From NCBI RefSeq assembly GCF_039655865.1, contig NZ_JBBYXL010000010.1, forward strand, positions 238,592 through 302,591: a stretch of 64,000 bases of DNA. Reading direction: 5' to 3'. The DNA is from Prosthecobacter sp. SYSU 5D2. GTDB lineage: Bacteria > Verrucomicrobiota > Verrucomicrobiia > Verrucomicrobiales > Verrucomicrobiaceae. This document shows, one piece after another, positions 1 through 8,914 of this stretch. The stretch's first letter is position 1. Every line of letters starts with the position of its first letter. The notes under the pieces are model-generated. The model had not been told where the DNA came from and did not search any database. It saw nothing but the letters and a program-made list of their open reading frames with translations. The position numbers and the translations under genes are program-made.

Positions 1-1297
1 CATCCAGGATCTTCGTGCCGTTCAGGGTCACGGTGATGTGGTTGCCTTTGACGGTGACTTCCTGGTAGTTCCATTCGCCGACGGGGCGGAGGTAGCCGTG
101 CTTGGCACCGATGAGGTGATAAATGGAGCCGTGATACTGGTATTCCTTGAGGCCGGGTTTGCCTGCGGCAGCCATTTTGGCGTTGTAGCCGTCGCTATCA
201 ATGACCTGGATCTCCAGGCCGCCGGCGGCTGCATTGCCTTCCAGGCCGGTGCGCAGGGCGATGCCGTTGTTGCCGGCTGGCGGGAGGATGAATTCGGTGC
301 GGATGACGCAGTCGCCGAATTCTTCCTTGCTCAGCAGGTTGCCGCCTTTGCCGGATTTGCAGTAGATGGCGCCGTCCTTCATCTCATAGTTTTCCACGGA
401 ACCCTGCCAGTTGCTCAGGTCCTTGCCGTTGACCATTTCGGTGAAACCTTCCTCATCGGCGGCCAGGGCTTTGTTAGCCTCCTCAGGGCTGATTTCACGG
501 ATGAAAACATTGCGCCAGCGGATCTCGCTGCCGTGCGTCTGGAGCTGGATAGGGCCTTTGGCGAAGGCGGGGTCCTTCATGAATCCGGCGGGTTTTGGCG
601 GAGCCACTTCGCCTTCCTTCGGCTTCACGTAGGCCAGGTAACCGGCCTTTTTGTTGGCGAAGAAGTTTTCCAGCACGGCATTGTCCACCACCTTTTCACC
701 ATTGAAGATGATGGTCACGCGCTCGCCGATCATGGTGATTTTGAAGCTGTTCCACTCGCCCAGCGGCTTGTCCATTTTCTTGCTCGGGTCCTTGCCAGGA
801 GCTCCGGAGCTGTTGTTCCAGAGACCGCCTGAGCCCTTGGCGCGGCCGAGGCCTTTGGGATCTTCTTCATTCGGATCCCAGATCTGCACCTGGGGAATGC
901 CGCGCAGGTAAACGCCGCTGTCACCCAGGGGCAGCGCCTTGTATTCCAGCAGCAGTTCAAAGTCGCCGTAGTCCTTGTCGGTGGTCAGGTACAGGCCTTT
1001 GCCATCATTGACCAGCTCGCCGTTGTCCACGGACCAGTGGGCGTTGATGTGGTCTTCGGCAGGGTTGCCCTTTTTGTCCAAGGCACCGCCTTCGACAGAT
1101 TTCTTTTTGTAGTCCGCCTGCTCCTCAGGCGACATGGCCCAGAGCTCGCTAGGATCACGGGTGCCCCAGCCATACCAGCCGGAGAGGTCCTTGCCGTTAA
1201 AAAGGGCCGTGAAACCCTCCGGTGGAACATTGTTTTCAGCACGCAACCCGGCCATGGCGGCCAGGGCTAGCAAAGAGGTAAAAAACGGTACTTTCAT
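1..1297 (-). CDS. Tandem DUF1080 (3-keto-disaccharide hydrolase-like) secreted protein, C-terminus beyond window
   Basis: The reading frame starts at the ATG at 1297 and stays open to the window edge, so the C-terminus is missing. A signal peptide (MKVPFFTSLLALAAMAG) leads into a first DUF1080 domain opening with GFTALFNGKDLSGW near residue 28. A second domain opens with GFTEMVNGKDLSNW near residue 289. DUF1080 has a concanavalin-like jelly-roll fold; family members are annotated as 3-keto-disaccharide hydrolases or sugar-binding modules and are very numerous in Verrucomicrobiota and Planctomycetota. Exported location is inferred. The gene lies 37 bp downstream of the ion channel gene on the same strand, so the two could be co-transcribed. 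The substrate cannot be told from the sequence. Confidence 0.88.
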   Translation of the reverse strand, partial: MKVPFFTSLLALAAMAGLRAENNVPPEGFTALFNGKDLSGWYGWGTRDPSELWAMSPEEQADYKKKSVEGGALDKKGNPAEDHINAHWSVDNGELVNDGKGLYLTTDKDYGDFELLLEYKALPLGDSGVYLRGIPQVQIWDPNEEDPKGLGRAKGSGGLWNNSSGAPGKDPSKKMDKPLGEWNSFKITMIGERVTIIFNGEKVVDNAVLENFFANKKAGYLAYVKPKEGEVAPPKPAGFMKDPAFAKGPIQLQTHGSEIRWRNVFIREISPEEANKALAADEEGFTEMVNGKDLSNWQGSVENYEMKDGAIYCKSGKGGNLLSKEEFGDCVIRTEFILPPAGNNGIALRTGLEGNAAAGGLEIQVIDSDGYNAKMAAAGKPGLKEYQYHGSIYHLIGAKHGYLRPVGEWNYQEVTVKGNHITVTLNGTKILD

Positions 1298-1334
1298 GTG
1301 GAAGAAGGGAGTCGGGCGCTGGGAGGGCGATCTT

Positions 1335-2072
1335 TCAAGGCGTCTGCGTGTCCGTGAAGCGCCTTTCGATACTTTCGAGACGCAGCCTCATCTGCCGCAT
1401 CTCATTCAGCAGTTCCTTCATTTCGCCGTCGTCCCGCTTCAACTCCGGCTCCACAAAGAACCGGGCGAACAAACCCGTCAGCACACCGAACAATCCCACG
1501 CCGGTGATCATCAGGATCATGGCTACAAACCGGCCCTCCACCGTCACGGGAAAGTGGTCGCCATAGCCCACGGTCGTCATCGTCGTGATCCCCCACCACA
1601 GTGCATCCATGGGAGATTTGATGTTGGAATTCGGCTCGTTCTCAACGACGAGAATTGAGATCATGGAGAACAACAGAAGCACAATGGCCATGAGCACCGT
1701 CGTTCCTGCCATGCTGCGTGCCCGCTGCTTGTGCAAGTAGCACATGATGGCCCGTGCCGAGCGGAAGGCCCTCAGGATGCGTAAGATCTGGACAATGCGA
1801 ACCGCCCGTCCCAGTGAAAAAAGACCGGCAGGGATACAGGACAGCAGATCTATCCAGCCCCATTGCATGAAGGTCGTTTTAGATTCTGCACGGCGAAAGC
1901 GGATGGCAAAGTCACTGAAGAATACCGCGCAGACAACAAGGTCGAGAATGTCCATGAGTTCTCGTACATTGGCTTCCAGCGGAACCAGACGATCAATCAG
2001 CAGGGCCAGAATCGCATAAATGGAAAGCAGCAGAACCAGGGCATCCAGAAAACGCAGGCGGGGTGGATTCAT
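1335..2072 (-). CDS. Voltage-gated potassium channel (Kv/KvAP-like)
   Basis: A 245-residue membrane protein with the six-helix layout of a voltage-gated cation channel. The S4 segment has arginines at every third position (GRAVRIVQILRILRAFRSAR). The pore loop carries the K+ selectivity filter TTVGYGD, followed by the last pore helix. The C-terminal ~40 residues are charged and probably coiled-coil (KELLNEMRQMRLRLESIERR), as used for tetramer assembly. I chose the ATG at 2072; the frame extends to a TTG at 2117, but the extra 15 residues are not needed by the family. It probably conducts K+ across the inner membrane. Confidence 0.9.
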   Translation of the reverse strand: MNPPRLRFLDALVLLLSIYAILALLIDRLVPLEANVRELMDILDLVVCAVFFSDFAIRFRRAESKTTFMQWGWIDLLSCIPAGLFSLGRAVRIVQILRILRAFRSARAIMCYLHKQRARSMAGTTVLMAIVLLLFSMISILVVENEPNSNIKSPMDALWWGITTMTTVGYGDHFPVTVEGRFVAMILMITGVGLFGVLTGLFARFFVEPELKRDDGEMKELLNEMRQMRLRLESIERRFTDTQTP

Positions 2073-2255
2073 AGTAGGTGAAGCTGGAGGGTTGGACTGA
2101 ATTTTGTTAGCGTTCAAAAAAGCAGGTTTAGCGAGACAAGGACAAGGGCCGCACTTGCGTTATATCAGAGGCGTATCATTTTTCCACCTTCAGGGGTCGT
2201 CCGCCTTTGTCTATCTGTCCGGGCGCATCAATTGCACAAACGATCGTTCTTTCTC

Positions 2256-4436
2256 ATGCGCACCCTTCTTTGCCTGTTCCTGCTTGCACTCCCTGTAGCC
2301 GCCGCTCCCACCAAATCGGTGGAGGAAATCGCGGCGGAGATCAAGCCCTCGGTGGTGAAGGTCATGCAGGTGGGAAGAGACGGCATGGACGGGTTGGGGG
2401 CGGGATTTGTCGTCAGTGAGGACGGCCTCATCGCCACCAACATGCATGTCATTGGCGAAGCGCGCCGTCTAGAAGTGGAAATGGCCAATGGCGACAAACA
2501 CGAAGTCGTCGAAGTCACCGCCACCGATGCCCATTGGGATCTGGCGCTGCTTCGAGTGGCCAAAAAGGGCCTCAAACCGCTGCCCCTGGCCGATAGCGAA
2601 ACCATCCGTCAGGGCCAGCCCATCGTTGCCATGGGAAATCCGGCGGGCCTCGCCTTCAGCGTCGTGGACGGTGTCGTGTCCGAGTATCCGGACGTGGTCA
2701 ACGACATCACCATGATCCGCCTGGCCGTGCCCATTGAAAAAGGCAACAGCGGCGGCCCGTTGCTGGACCGTCAGGGGCAGGTGCTAGGCATCCTGACCCT
2801 CAAGTCCGCCCGCACGGAGAATCTGGGTTTTGCCATGCCAGTGAATGAGCTGAAGCGGCTCATTGAAAAACCCAACCCCGTGCCCATGTCCCGCTGGCTG
2901 ACCATTGGGGTATTGAACCCCAAGCTCTGGAAGCCTCTGCTCGGCGCCCGCTGGACGCAGCACGCGGGCATCATCAAGGCCGCCACGCCGGGTGCTGGAT
3001 TCGGCGGCCGCTCTCTCTGCCTCTGGTCACCGGAGACGCCGGCGGAGACGTTTGAGGTGGCTGTGAATGTGAAGATGGAGGAGGAATCTGGCGCTGCCGG
3101 GCTGGTCTTTTGCTCCGATGGTGGCGACGCGCATTACGGTTTTTACCCCTCCGCAGGCAAGCTCCGGCTGACCCGCTTCGAAGGGGCGGATGTGTACTCC
3201 TGGACCATCCTGGCCGATGTCGCCACGGAGGCCTATCGCCCCAACGACTGGAACCACCTGCGGGTGCGCGTGGACCCGGAGCAGATCACCTGCTGGGTGA
3301 ACGGCCAGCGGGTGCTGGTGCAGGACGATGACGGCCTGCGTGGTGGCAAGGCGGGGCTATGCAAATTCCGCAACACGGTGGCCGAATTTCGCGGCTTCCG
3401 CGTCGGGACCGACCTCGCAGAGAAACCTGTTCCCAAAGCCCTCGCCGCTAGCATTCAGTCTGCCATGGATGCCTTTACCCAAAAGGGTGCGGCTAAAAAA
3501 GACACCCTCAAGCAACTGGTGGAGAAGCCCGCCGCCAGCCGCCGCCTCCTGGTGGAAAAACGCCGCCAGCTGGAGCAGGAAGCCACCGCCCTGCGCGAGC
3601 TGGAGCAGGACCTCCACCGCCACGCAGTGACCCAGGAACTGGCTGCCGAACTGGCCAAACCGGAAGACAAAATTGACCTCATCCGCGCCACCCTTTTGCT
3701 GGCCCGGCATGACAACCCCGAAGTGGAAATCGGCCAGTATTTGCAAAGCTTCGCCCGCATGGTGGACGACCTGAAAAAGGACCCCGAAATCATCAAAGGC
3801 ACCTTGCCCGCTGTGAAGCGGCTGAACCGCTACCTCTTTGAAGAAGGCGGCTTCCACGGCAGCCGGCATGATTACAGCAGCAAGTCCAACAGTTACATGA
3901 ATGAGCTGCTGGACGACCGCGAAGGCCTGCCCATCACCCTTTCCGTTCTCTACATCGAGCTCGCATCACGCCTCGGCGTGAAAGGCGTGCATGGCATCCC
4001 CCTGCCCGGAAAATTCATGGTCGGTTATCGTGAAGGCCCGGAGGGCGAGCTGATGCTGGTGGATGTCTTCGAGCGTGGCAAAACCGTCTCTGTCATGCAG
4101 GCCGCCATGGAGCTGACCGAGCGGGGCGAGTTTGCCGAAGAATCCCTCGAGCCCTCCAGCAAACGCTCCATCATCCTGCGCATGCTGAACAACCTGCTCA
4201 GCACCACCCTGGACGATGCCACCGCCATCAAGGACACCATGCCTTACCTGGACCTCTCCATCGCCCTGGACCCGGACGCCGCCGTGCAGCGCATCAACCG
4301 CGCCCGCATGAAAGAGCGCCTTGGCCAGCGGCAGGAAGCGGCCGAAGACGTCCGCTGGCTCACCGAGCACTTCCCCGAAGACGGCCCTGGTGAAATCCGC
4401 AGCCAGCTCATGCAGTGGCTGGAGTCTTTGGAGTGA
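2256..4436 (+). CDS. Trypsin-like serine protease / ConA-like / SirB1 transglutaminase-like fusion
   Basis: A 726-residue exported protein (signal peptide MRTLLCLFLLALPVAAAP). Residues ~20-205 form an HtrA/trypsin-type domain with an apparent triad of His64 (TNMHVIGEA), Asp95 (HWDLALLRV) and Ser165 (GNSGGPL). Residues ~215-390 resemble a LamG/DUF1080 jelly-roll (WNHLRVRVDPEQITCWVNGQ). Residues ~420-640 match the SirB1/transglutaminase-like family (LNRYLFEEGGFHGS, GLPITLSVLYIELASRLGVK). The end is TPR-like (DPDAAVQRINRARMKERLGQ). There is no PDZ domain where HtrA proteins usually have one. The ATG at 2256 gives a clean signal peptide; the upstream TTG at 2234 does not. The molecular role is unknown; a cell-envelope protease whose activity is tuned by the C-terminal modules is an inference. 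Confidence 0.85.
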   Translation: MRTLLCLFLLALPVAAAPTKSVEEIAAEIKPSVVKVMQVGRDGMDGLGAGFVVSEDGLIATNMHVIGEARRLEVEMANGDKHEVVEVTATDAHWDLALLRVAKKGLKPLPLADSETIRQGQPIVAMGNPAGLAFSVVDGVVSEYPDVVNDITMIRLAVPIEKGNSGGPLLDRQGQVLGILTLKSARTENLGFAMPVNELKRLIEKPNPVPMSRWLTIGVLNPKLWKPLLGARWTQHAGIIKAATPGAGFGGRSLCLWSPETPAETFEVAVNVKMEEESGAAGLVFCSDGGDAHYGFYPSAGKLRLTRFEGADVYSWTILADVATEAYRPNDWNHLRVRVDPEQITCWVNGQRVLVQDDDGLRGGKAGLCKFRNTVAEFRGFRVGTDLAEKPVPKALAASIQSAMDAFTQKGAAKKDTLKQLVEKPAASRRLLVEKRRQLEQEATALRELEQDLHRHAVTQELAAELAKPEDKIDLIRATLLLARHDNPEVEIGQYLQSFARMVDDLKKDPEIIKGTLPAVKRLNRYLFEEGGFHGSRHDYSSKSNSYMNELLDDREGLPITLSVLYIELASRLGVKGVHGIPLPGKFMVGYREGPEGELMLVDVFERGKTVSVMQAAMELTERGEFAEESLEPSSKRSIILRMLNNLLSTTLDDATAIKDTMPYLDLSIALDPDAAVQRINRARMKERLGQRQEAAEDVRWLTEHFPEDGPGEIRSQLMQWLESLE

Positions 4437-4599
4437 GAGGGCGAGCTCTAAGCATGCAAAGCATTCTTGGTGGCCCAAGGTTGTCAGGTCGGTTCATATC
4501 CCCTTAGCTCGTAAAAAAGTAGTGACCGTGGCGTCAGATTTGTCTTTATTTCTTCCCTAGATCCAGCAAGGCAGTTAAAAGCTGATAAGTTTTATCGCC

Positions 4600-5856
4600 A
4601 TGAATACAAACTGCATGACTCCTCTTCTCCGCACGATGCTGTCTGGGATGATGGTGCTGTGCCTCCTGCCTGCTCTTCTTGCTGCCCAGACTGCCGCCCG
4701 TGTGTGGACTAACCAGGAGGGCCGCAGTGTCACGGCTGCTTTGGTGGGGGTGGCGGGAACCCACGTGGTCATTCAGCTTGCCGATGGCACCCGCAGCAAT
4801 GTTCCTGTGGACACACTTTCAGCGGCGGATCAGGCTTTTCTTAAGTCACTCCAGATTGGCACTCCTGCTCCCGCAGGCTCAGTGCCTCTTCCTGCCCCAG
4901 GTGCGCTGACCTGGCCTAAAGACATCCTGACGGTGGACCCAAAATCCATCGTGGTCAGGGAAGGGCTCCAGGACAAGGCGAACAACCGGTATCACTACGA
5001 GACGGAAAGTTTTGAGTTCATTTCCACTGCGCCGCTGGCAGGCTCGGTCATGGCTGATGTGGCGGCCGATTTCATCCTGACGCAGAAGTTTTTCATTGTT
5101 CAGCCTTGGGACTGGACGCCCCGGCCTAAAAGCGGCAACCTCTTTATCGTCCTCATGGCCGAGACGGATGAAGACTACATCGCCCTGGGGGGCAAGGACG
5201 GCAATGCGTCCGAGATGGTCAACGACAGCTGTCTCATCCGGTTCCGCGCCCTGGGCCTAAAAAAGGTGGGGGCCCGTTATCAGTATGACTCCCGGGAGAA
5301 GGAGCCGGGCCGCGTCACCAGCATTGTGGCTTATGGAATGCTGAGCGATGTCGGCGGCTGGCTCCAGTCCTGGACCTCTCTTGGGATGACCAATTTTGTG
5401 CGCTTCGTCGCCTATCAAAACAATGGCAGCATCCGCTTTTCGGATCTGGGGGCGTCTGTGCGCAAGGCGGTGAAAGAGGCGGCTGAGAAAAACAAAATTT
5501 ATCCTGATCTGAACCGCATGCTGAAATACATGCGCCCGTCCAAGGAAGCACGGGGGACGGATACCCGTTCAAGGCTGGAGCAGCAGATGGACGGATACCT
5601 GCTGAATTATTACTTCGGTTTCCTGGATGGTGACGGCAGTGGCGCGGCGTTGCATCAATACTACCGCAATGTGTTCGCACGTTCCAAAAGAAGCCGCTCG
5701 CCCGATGCGGCAGCAGCCATGCTTGCTGCCAGCGGAATGGAAAAGGCTTCCCCGGAGGATATGCTGGACAAAATCCTGGCCGGTCGTGACGATGCCATCC
5801 TGGGGGCTGAAATGACGGAGAAATTCAAAAGCATCGGCATCCGCTTCGACCCGTGA
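4600..5856 (+). CDS. SHD1-domain exported protein of unknown function
   Basis: 418 residues. A signal peptide (LCLLPALLAAQ) is followed by an SH3-like SHD1 domain at residues ~33-87 (VWTNQEGRSVTAALVGVAG to LSAADQAFLKSL). This pattern is common in exported proteins of Planctomycetota and Verrucomicrobiota. The remaining ~300 residues have no motif I recognise. They contain several aromatic-rich stretches (FFIVQPWDWTPRPKSGNLFI) and a conserved-looking YLLNYYFGFLDGDG segment, and the layout is reminiscent of gluzincin-like or DUF1570-like proteins but without an HExxH motif. It is monocistronic, with hisD about 95 bp downstream. Confidence 0.7.
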   Translation: MNTNCMTPLLRTMLSGMMVLCLLPALLAAQTAARVWTNQEGRSVTAALVGVAGTHVVIQLADGTRSNVPVDTLSAADQAFLKSLQIGTPAPAGSVPLPAPGALTWPKDILTVDPKSIVVREGLQDKANNRYHYETESFEFISTAPLAGSVMADVAADFILTQKFFIVQPWDWTPRPKSGNLFIVLMAETDEDYIALGGKDGNASEMVNDSCLIRFRALGLKKVGARYQYDSREKEPGRVTSIVAYGMLSDVGGWLQSWTSLGMTNFVRFVAYQNNGSIRFSDLGASVRKAVKEAAEKNKIYPDLNRMLKYMRPSKEARGTDTRSRLEQQMDGYLLNYYFGFLDGDGSGAALHQYYRNVFARSKRSRSPDAAAAMLAASGMEKASPEDMLDKILAGRDDAILGAEMTEKFKSIGIRFDP

Positions 5857-5951
5857 GCAGCAGGGAGGCACCCCCTATGGCGGTCATCTGTCCTGCTCAG
5901 CCATTACTTCATCTTGACGCCATGCGCCTGCATGGCACGTAACGGTTGTTC

Positions 5952-7238
5952 ATGAAGATCATTCGCCACACCGACCCCACCTGGCAGGAGACCGCTGCCG
6001 CCCTGAACCGCCGTGCTGAGGCGAGTGATGCTGTGCAGGAGGTCGTGTCCGGGGTGATCAAAGAGGTGCGCAGCCGGGGCAATGCTGCGGTTCTGGACTT
6101 CACCGAGCGTTTTGACGGGGTCCGCCTGACGCCGGAAAGCCTGGCCATCTCCCCGGATGAGCTGGCCGGGGCCTGGAATGTGACGGACGCTAAGCTGAAG
6201 GACGCGCTCATTGCCTCCCATCGAAACGTGTACTCCTTTGCCAAAAAAAGCCTCCGCCAAAACTGGTCCGGCAGCAATGAGCAGGGGGCGGAGGTGGGAG
6301 AGGTTTATCACCCTTTTGAGCGTGTAGGCTGCTACGTGCCGGGCGGCTCCGCGCCCTTGGTTTCCACGGCCATCATGACTGTCACGCTGGCCTCCGCCGC
6401 TGGAGTGCCGGAGATCGTCGTCTGCACACCCTGTGGCAAGGATGGCCAGGTGAATCCCGGCCTGCTGGCCGCGCTGAAGCTGGCTGGTGCCACGGAGGTG
6501 TATAAAATCGGCGGTGCCCAGGCCATCGCCGCCATGGCTTATGGCACGGAGACCATCCGCCCGGTGACCAAGATCTTCGGCCCGGGCAACAGCTATGTCG
6601 TGGAGGCCAAACGCCAGGCTTTTGGCGTCGTTTCCATTGATCTCCTGCCCGGCCCCAGCGAGGTGCTGATCCTGGCGGACAAGTCCGGCAATCCTTCCTT
6701 CATCGCCGCTGACATCCTGGCCCAGGCCGAGCATGGCAAGGACAGCCAGGCCGGGTTCATCACCGATGATGCCGGCCTGCTGGAAAAGGTGGCTGCCGAG
6801 GTGGACCGCCAGTGCGCCAAGCTGAGCCGCCAGGAGCAATTGAAACCTGTTTTGGACAAAGGCGTCTTCCTCCTCCTGGCCCCCACGATGGAGGAAGGGG
6901 CCGCTTTGGTGAATGCCTATGCGCCGGAGCACTTAACTCTCATCACTGAGCGGGAAGGGGACATCTTGCCCCTCATCCGCACCGCCGGGGCCATCTTCCT
7001 GGGCAATGACTCCCCTGTGGCTGTGGGGGATTTCCTAGCCGGTCCCAGCCATACCCTGCCCACGGGCGGTGCGGGCAAATCTTTCCCCGGCCTCACCGTG
7101 GACATGTTCCAGCGCCGCACCAGCATCATCCGCCTGGACAAAGCCAGCGTCACCCAGTCCGAGCCCATCGTGCGTGCCTTTGCCGCTGTCGAAGGTCTGG
7201 ATGCCCATGGTGAATCCGTGGCGATTCGGGCGCGGTAG
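5952..7238 (+). CDS. hisD: Histidinol dehydrogenase
   Basis: A 428-residue, full-length HisD that catalyses the last two steps of histidine synthesis (L-histidinol to L-histidine, NAD+-dependent, Zn-requiring). Family blocks are all present: GCYVPGGSAPLVSTAIMT, FGPGNSYVVEAKRQAFG, DLLPGPSEVLILAD, QAEHGKDSQ, YAPEHLTL and VAVGDFLAGPSHTLPT. The zinc ligands Gln, His, Asp and the C-terminal His (GLDAHGES) are visible. The ATG at 5952 is preferred over the TTG six bases upstream. No other his gene is adjacent. The stop codon directly abuts the REPIN-like element. Confidence 0.97.
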   Translation: MKIIRHTDPTWQETAAALNRRAEASDAVQEVVSGVIKEVRSRGNAAVLDFTERFDGVRLTPESLAISPDELAGAWNVTDAKLKDALIASHRNVYSFAKKSLRQNWSGSNEQGAEVGEVYHPFERVGCYVPGGSAPLVSTAIMTVTLASAAGVPEIVVCTPCGKDGQVNPGLLAALKLAGATEVYKIGGAQAIAAMAYGTETIRPVTKIFGPGNSYVVEAKRQAFGVVSIDLLPGPSEVLILADKSGNPSFIAADILAQAEHGKDSQAGFITDDAGLLEKVAAEVDRQCAKLSRQEQLKPVLDKGVFLLLAPTMEEGAALVNAYAPEHLTLITEREGDILPLIRTAGAIFLGNDSPVAVGDFLAGPSHTLPTGGAGKSFPGLTVDMFQRRTSIIRLDKASVTQSEPIVRAFAAVEGLDAHGESVAIRAR

Positions 7239-7394
7239 GTACAGTATTCATCACTCTCCGAGTGATGCGATCCAGAGCCAGCGGTACCCTCTTCCAAACC
7301 ATCCGCCAACATCCAAATATGGGCAGTCTGCGAGGGGACAAAAGGGGGGGCTTCGTGCCCAATCCCCTCACTCGGAGAGTGAGGAATACTGTAC
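7239..7394. repeat. REPIN-like double hairpin element with 27-bp inverted ends
   Basis: Positions 7239-7265 and 7368-7394 are inverted copies of one 27-base sequence with a single mismatch, separated by 102 bp. Each end contains its own small hairpin: TCACTC-TCC-GAGTGA on the left, and CCTCACTC-GGA-GAGTGAGG on the right. A GTAC tetranucleotide sits at each outer edge. Two inverted REP hairpins around a short spacer is the layout of a REPIN/BIME, which RAYT transposases are thought to mobilise. The element starts at the base after the hisD stop codon and fills the gap between two convergent genes, so it may also act as a terminator. Confidence 0.75.
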
Positions 7395-7415
7395 TCTGAG
7401 GGATGCAATATCCTC

Positions 7416-7895
7416 TCAGTACAACAAAATGTTGATCTCGGAATCGGTCAGGAGGGACGTGTCGTGCACGGCCAGGAGATCACCCACCTGCTCCAGGTTT
7501 TTCCATTCGGTTTCAAACTCGGGGATCAGCGGGAAATCCATCTCGGTGGAGGCCACCTCAAAGGGTGTTTCCATCGTCTCCGGCACCGGAGCTATGATCA
7601 CCATCTGCGGTGATGTGCCACCCTCTTCCGGCTGATAAACGACGGCGGCTGCGCCCAGCGCAAGTGCAGCGACGGCTGCCCAGGCGAGTCCTGCCGGGAC
7701 CGGGTCCCTTTCCTGCCACCAACCTTTGAGCCGGGCCATCCAGCCGCGTTCCTGCGGGGTCTGGCGGGCCAGGCGGACCATGTTTTGGGTGAAATTAGGG
7801 CGTGGCTCGACCGTCTTGGCCTGGCCAAGCACTTTCCAAAGCGGATCGTTAGGGGTGAGCGGTTCCATAGTCGTTGCAGGGGCATAAAACATCAC
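7416..7895 (-). CDS. Single-pass membrane protein, unknown function
   Basis: 159 residues or slightly fewer; a second ATG at 7868 would remove nine residues (start MEPLTPNDPLWK). The N-terminal ~60 residues are soluble and basic (NFTQNMVRLARQTPQERGW). One membrane helix follows (AGLAWAAVAALALGAAAVVY), then a ~75-residue acidic tail. The layout of a short cytoplasmic part, one helix and an outer tail is like that of small anti-sigma-type proteins, but no family motif is visible and no sigma gene is adjacent. It is convergent with hisD across the REPIN-like element. Confidence 0.6.
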   Translation of the reverse strand: MMFYAPATTMEPLTPNDPLWKVLGQAKTVEPRPNFTQNMVRLARQTPQERGWMARLKGWWQERDPVPAGLAWAAVAALALGAAAVVYQPEEGGTSPQMVIIAPVPETMETPFEVASTEMDFPLIPEFETEWKNLEQVGDLLAVHDTSLLTDSEINILLY

Positions 7896-7949
7896 CCCGG
7901 ACGGATAGTTGCGCCAGTGGCAGAAGTTTTCTGATTTTTCTAGCCGGGT

Positions 7950-8303
7950 TTAACCCGGAGGCCAGGTCAGGTCACGGCCAGCCAGCAGGTGAACGTGCAG
8001 ATGCGGCACTGTCTCGCCCCCGTCACGGCCGTGATTGATCACCAGCCGGAAGCCTTTGCTGCGGTCTTTGACGCCCAGCTTTTCGGCGATTTTTCCTGCG
8101 GCCAGCAGCAGGGCGCCCAGGGTGGCCTGGTCTTCCGCCTCCGCCTCTCCCACACGAGGAATGACTTTCTTCGGCACGATCAGCACATGGATGGGTGCCT
8201 GTGGAGCGATGTCGTTGAAGGCGGCCACCAGGTCGTCTTCATACACCAGCGGGGCCGGGATCTCGCGGTCCACGATCTTTTGGAAAATGGTTTTTTCGGA
8301 CAT
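7950..8303 (-). CDS. HIT family hydrolase (HinT-like)
   Basis: 117 residues with the histidine-triad motif HLHVHLL at residues 101-107, which forms the nucleotide-phosphate hydrolysis site. The HinT-like N-terminus (TIFQKIVDREIPAPLVYEDD) and the block APIHVLIVPKKVIPRV are typical of purine nucleoside phosphoramidases of the HinT/PKCI branch. The open frame extends upstream to 8504, but that part overlaps nrdR and looks non-coding, so the ATG at 8303 is used. It follows nrdR by 67 bp on the same strand. Confidence 0.93.
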   Translation of the reverse strand: MSEKTIFQKIVDREIPAPLVYEDDLVAAFNDIAPQAPIHVLIVPKKVIPRVGEAEAEDQATLGALLLAAGKIAEKLGVKDRSKGFRLVINHGRDGGETVPHLHVHLLAGRDLTWPPG

Positions 8304-8370
8304 GCGGCAAAGTGGTGCGGGCACTCCTGCCTGCAAGGGAAAGGTGGATGCTCCCGCTCGGGGTGAGGCG

Positions 8371-8859
8371 TCAATGAAACAGCTCTTCCTGGCTGGTATC
8401 CCGCCCTCGGCGGCTGTCCAGTGACTTGATCTCATCAATGAATTCACCCACATCTTCAAACTGGCGATAAACGGAGGCATATCGCACATAGGCCACGTGA
8501 TCAATGGCCTCCAGGCGGCGCATCACCTTGGCGCCGATGACGGTGGAGGGGATCTCCCGGTAGCCTTCTTCCTCCAGCTCATTGGCGATGTCATCCGCTA
8601 GCTGCTCCAGCTGCTCCATCTTGACCGGGCGTTTTTCACAGGCCTTGCGCAGGCCGGACATCAGCTTTTCCCGGTCGAAGCTCTGGCGCGCGCCATTGCG
8701 CTTCACCACCCGCAACTCTTCACGCTCCACGATTTCATAGGTCGTGAAACGGAAGCTGCATTTCATGCACTCGCGGCGGCGACGGATGGCGTGGCCCTCG
8801 CGTGCTTCGCGGGAGTCAATGACCTTGTCTTGGGAGCTACCGCATTTGGGACAGCGCAT
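8371..8859 (-). CDS. nrdR: Transcriptional repressor NrdR
   Basis: 162 residues with the NrdR layout. A zinc ribbon uses Cys3/Cys6 (MRCPKCGS) and Cys31/Cys34 (ECMKCSFRFTTYE), followed by an ATP-cone domain (VVKRNGARQSFDREKLMSGL). NrdR senses ATP/dATP and represses ribonucleotide reductase genes at NrdR boxes. No nrd gene is in the window, so its targets lie elsewhere. It sits between the rhomboid-like gene (55 bp upstream) and the HIT gene. The length is slightly above the usual ~150, with an extended charged C-terminus. Confidence 0.97.
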   Translation of the reverse strand: MRCPKCGSSQDKVIDSREAREGHAIRRRRECMKCSFRFTTYEIVEREELRVVKRNGARQSFDREKLMSGLRKACEKRPVKMEQLEQLADDIANELEEEGYREIPSTVIGAKVMRRLEAIDHVAYVRYASVYRQFEDVGEFIDEIKSLDSRRGRDTSQEELFH

Positions 8860-8914
8860 AGGAGGGGCCTATAAGGTGCCATCTTGCAACCACTTGGCAA
8901 GAGCGGCCTGCCTC

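Noticed and set aside
38..832. 264-codon plus-strand frame
   Set aside because: Antisense shadow of the DUF1080 gene, which has clear domain motifs on the minus strand.
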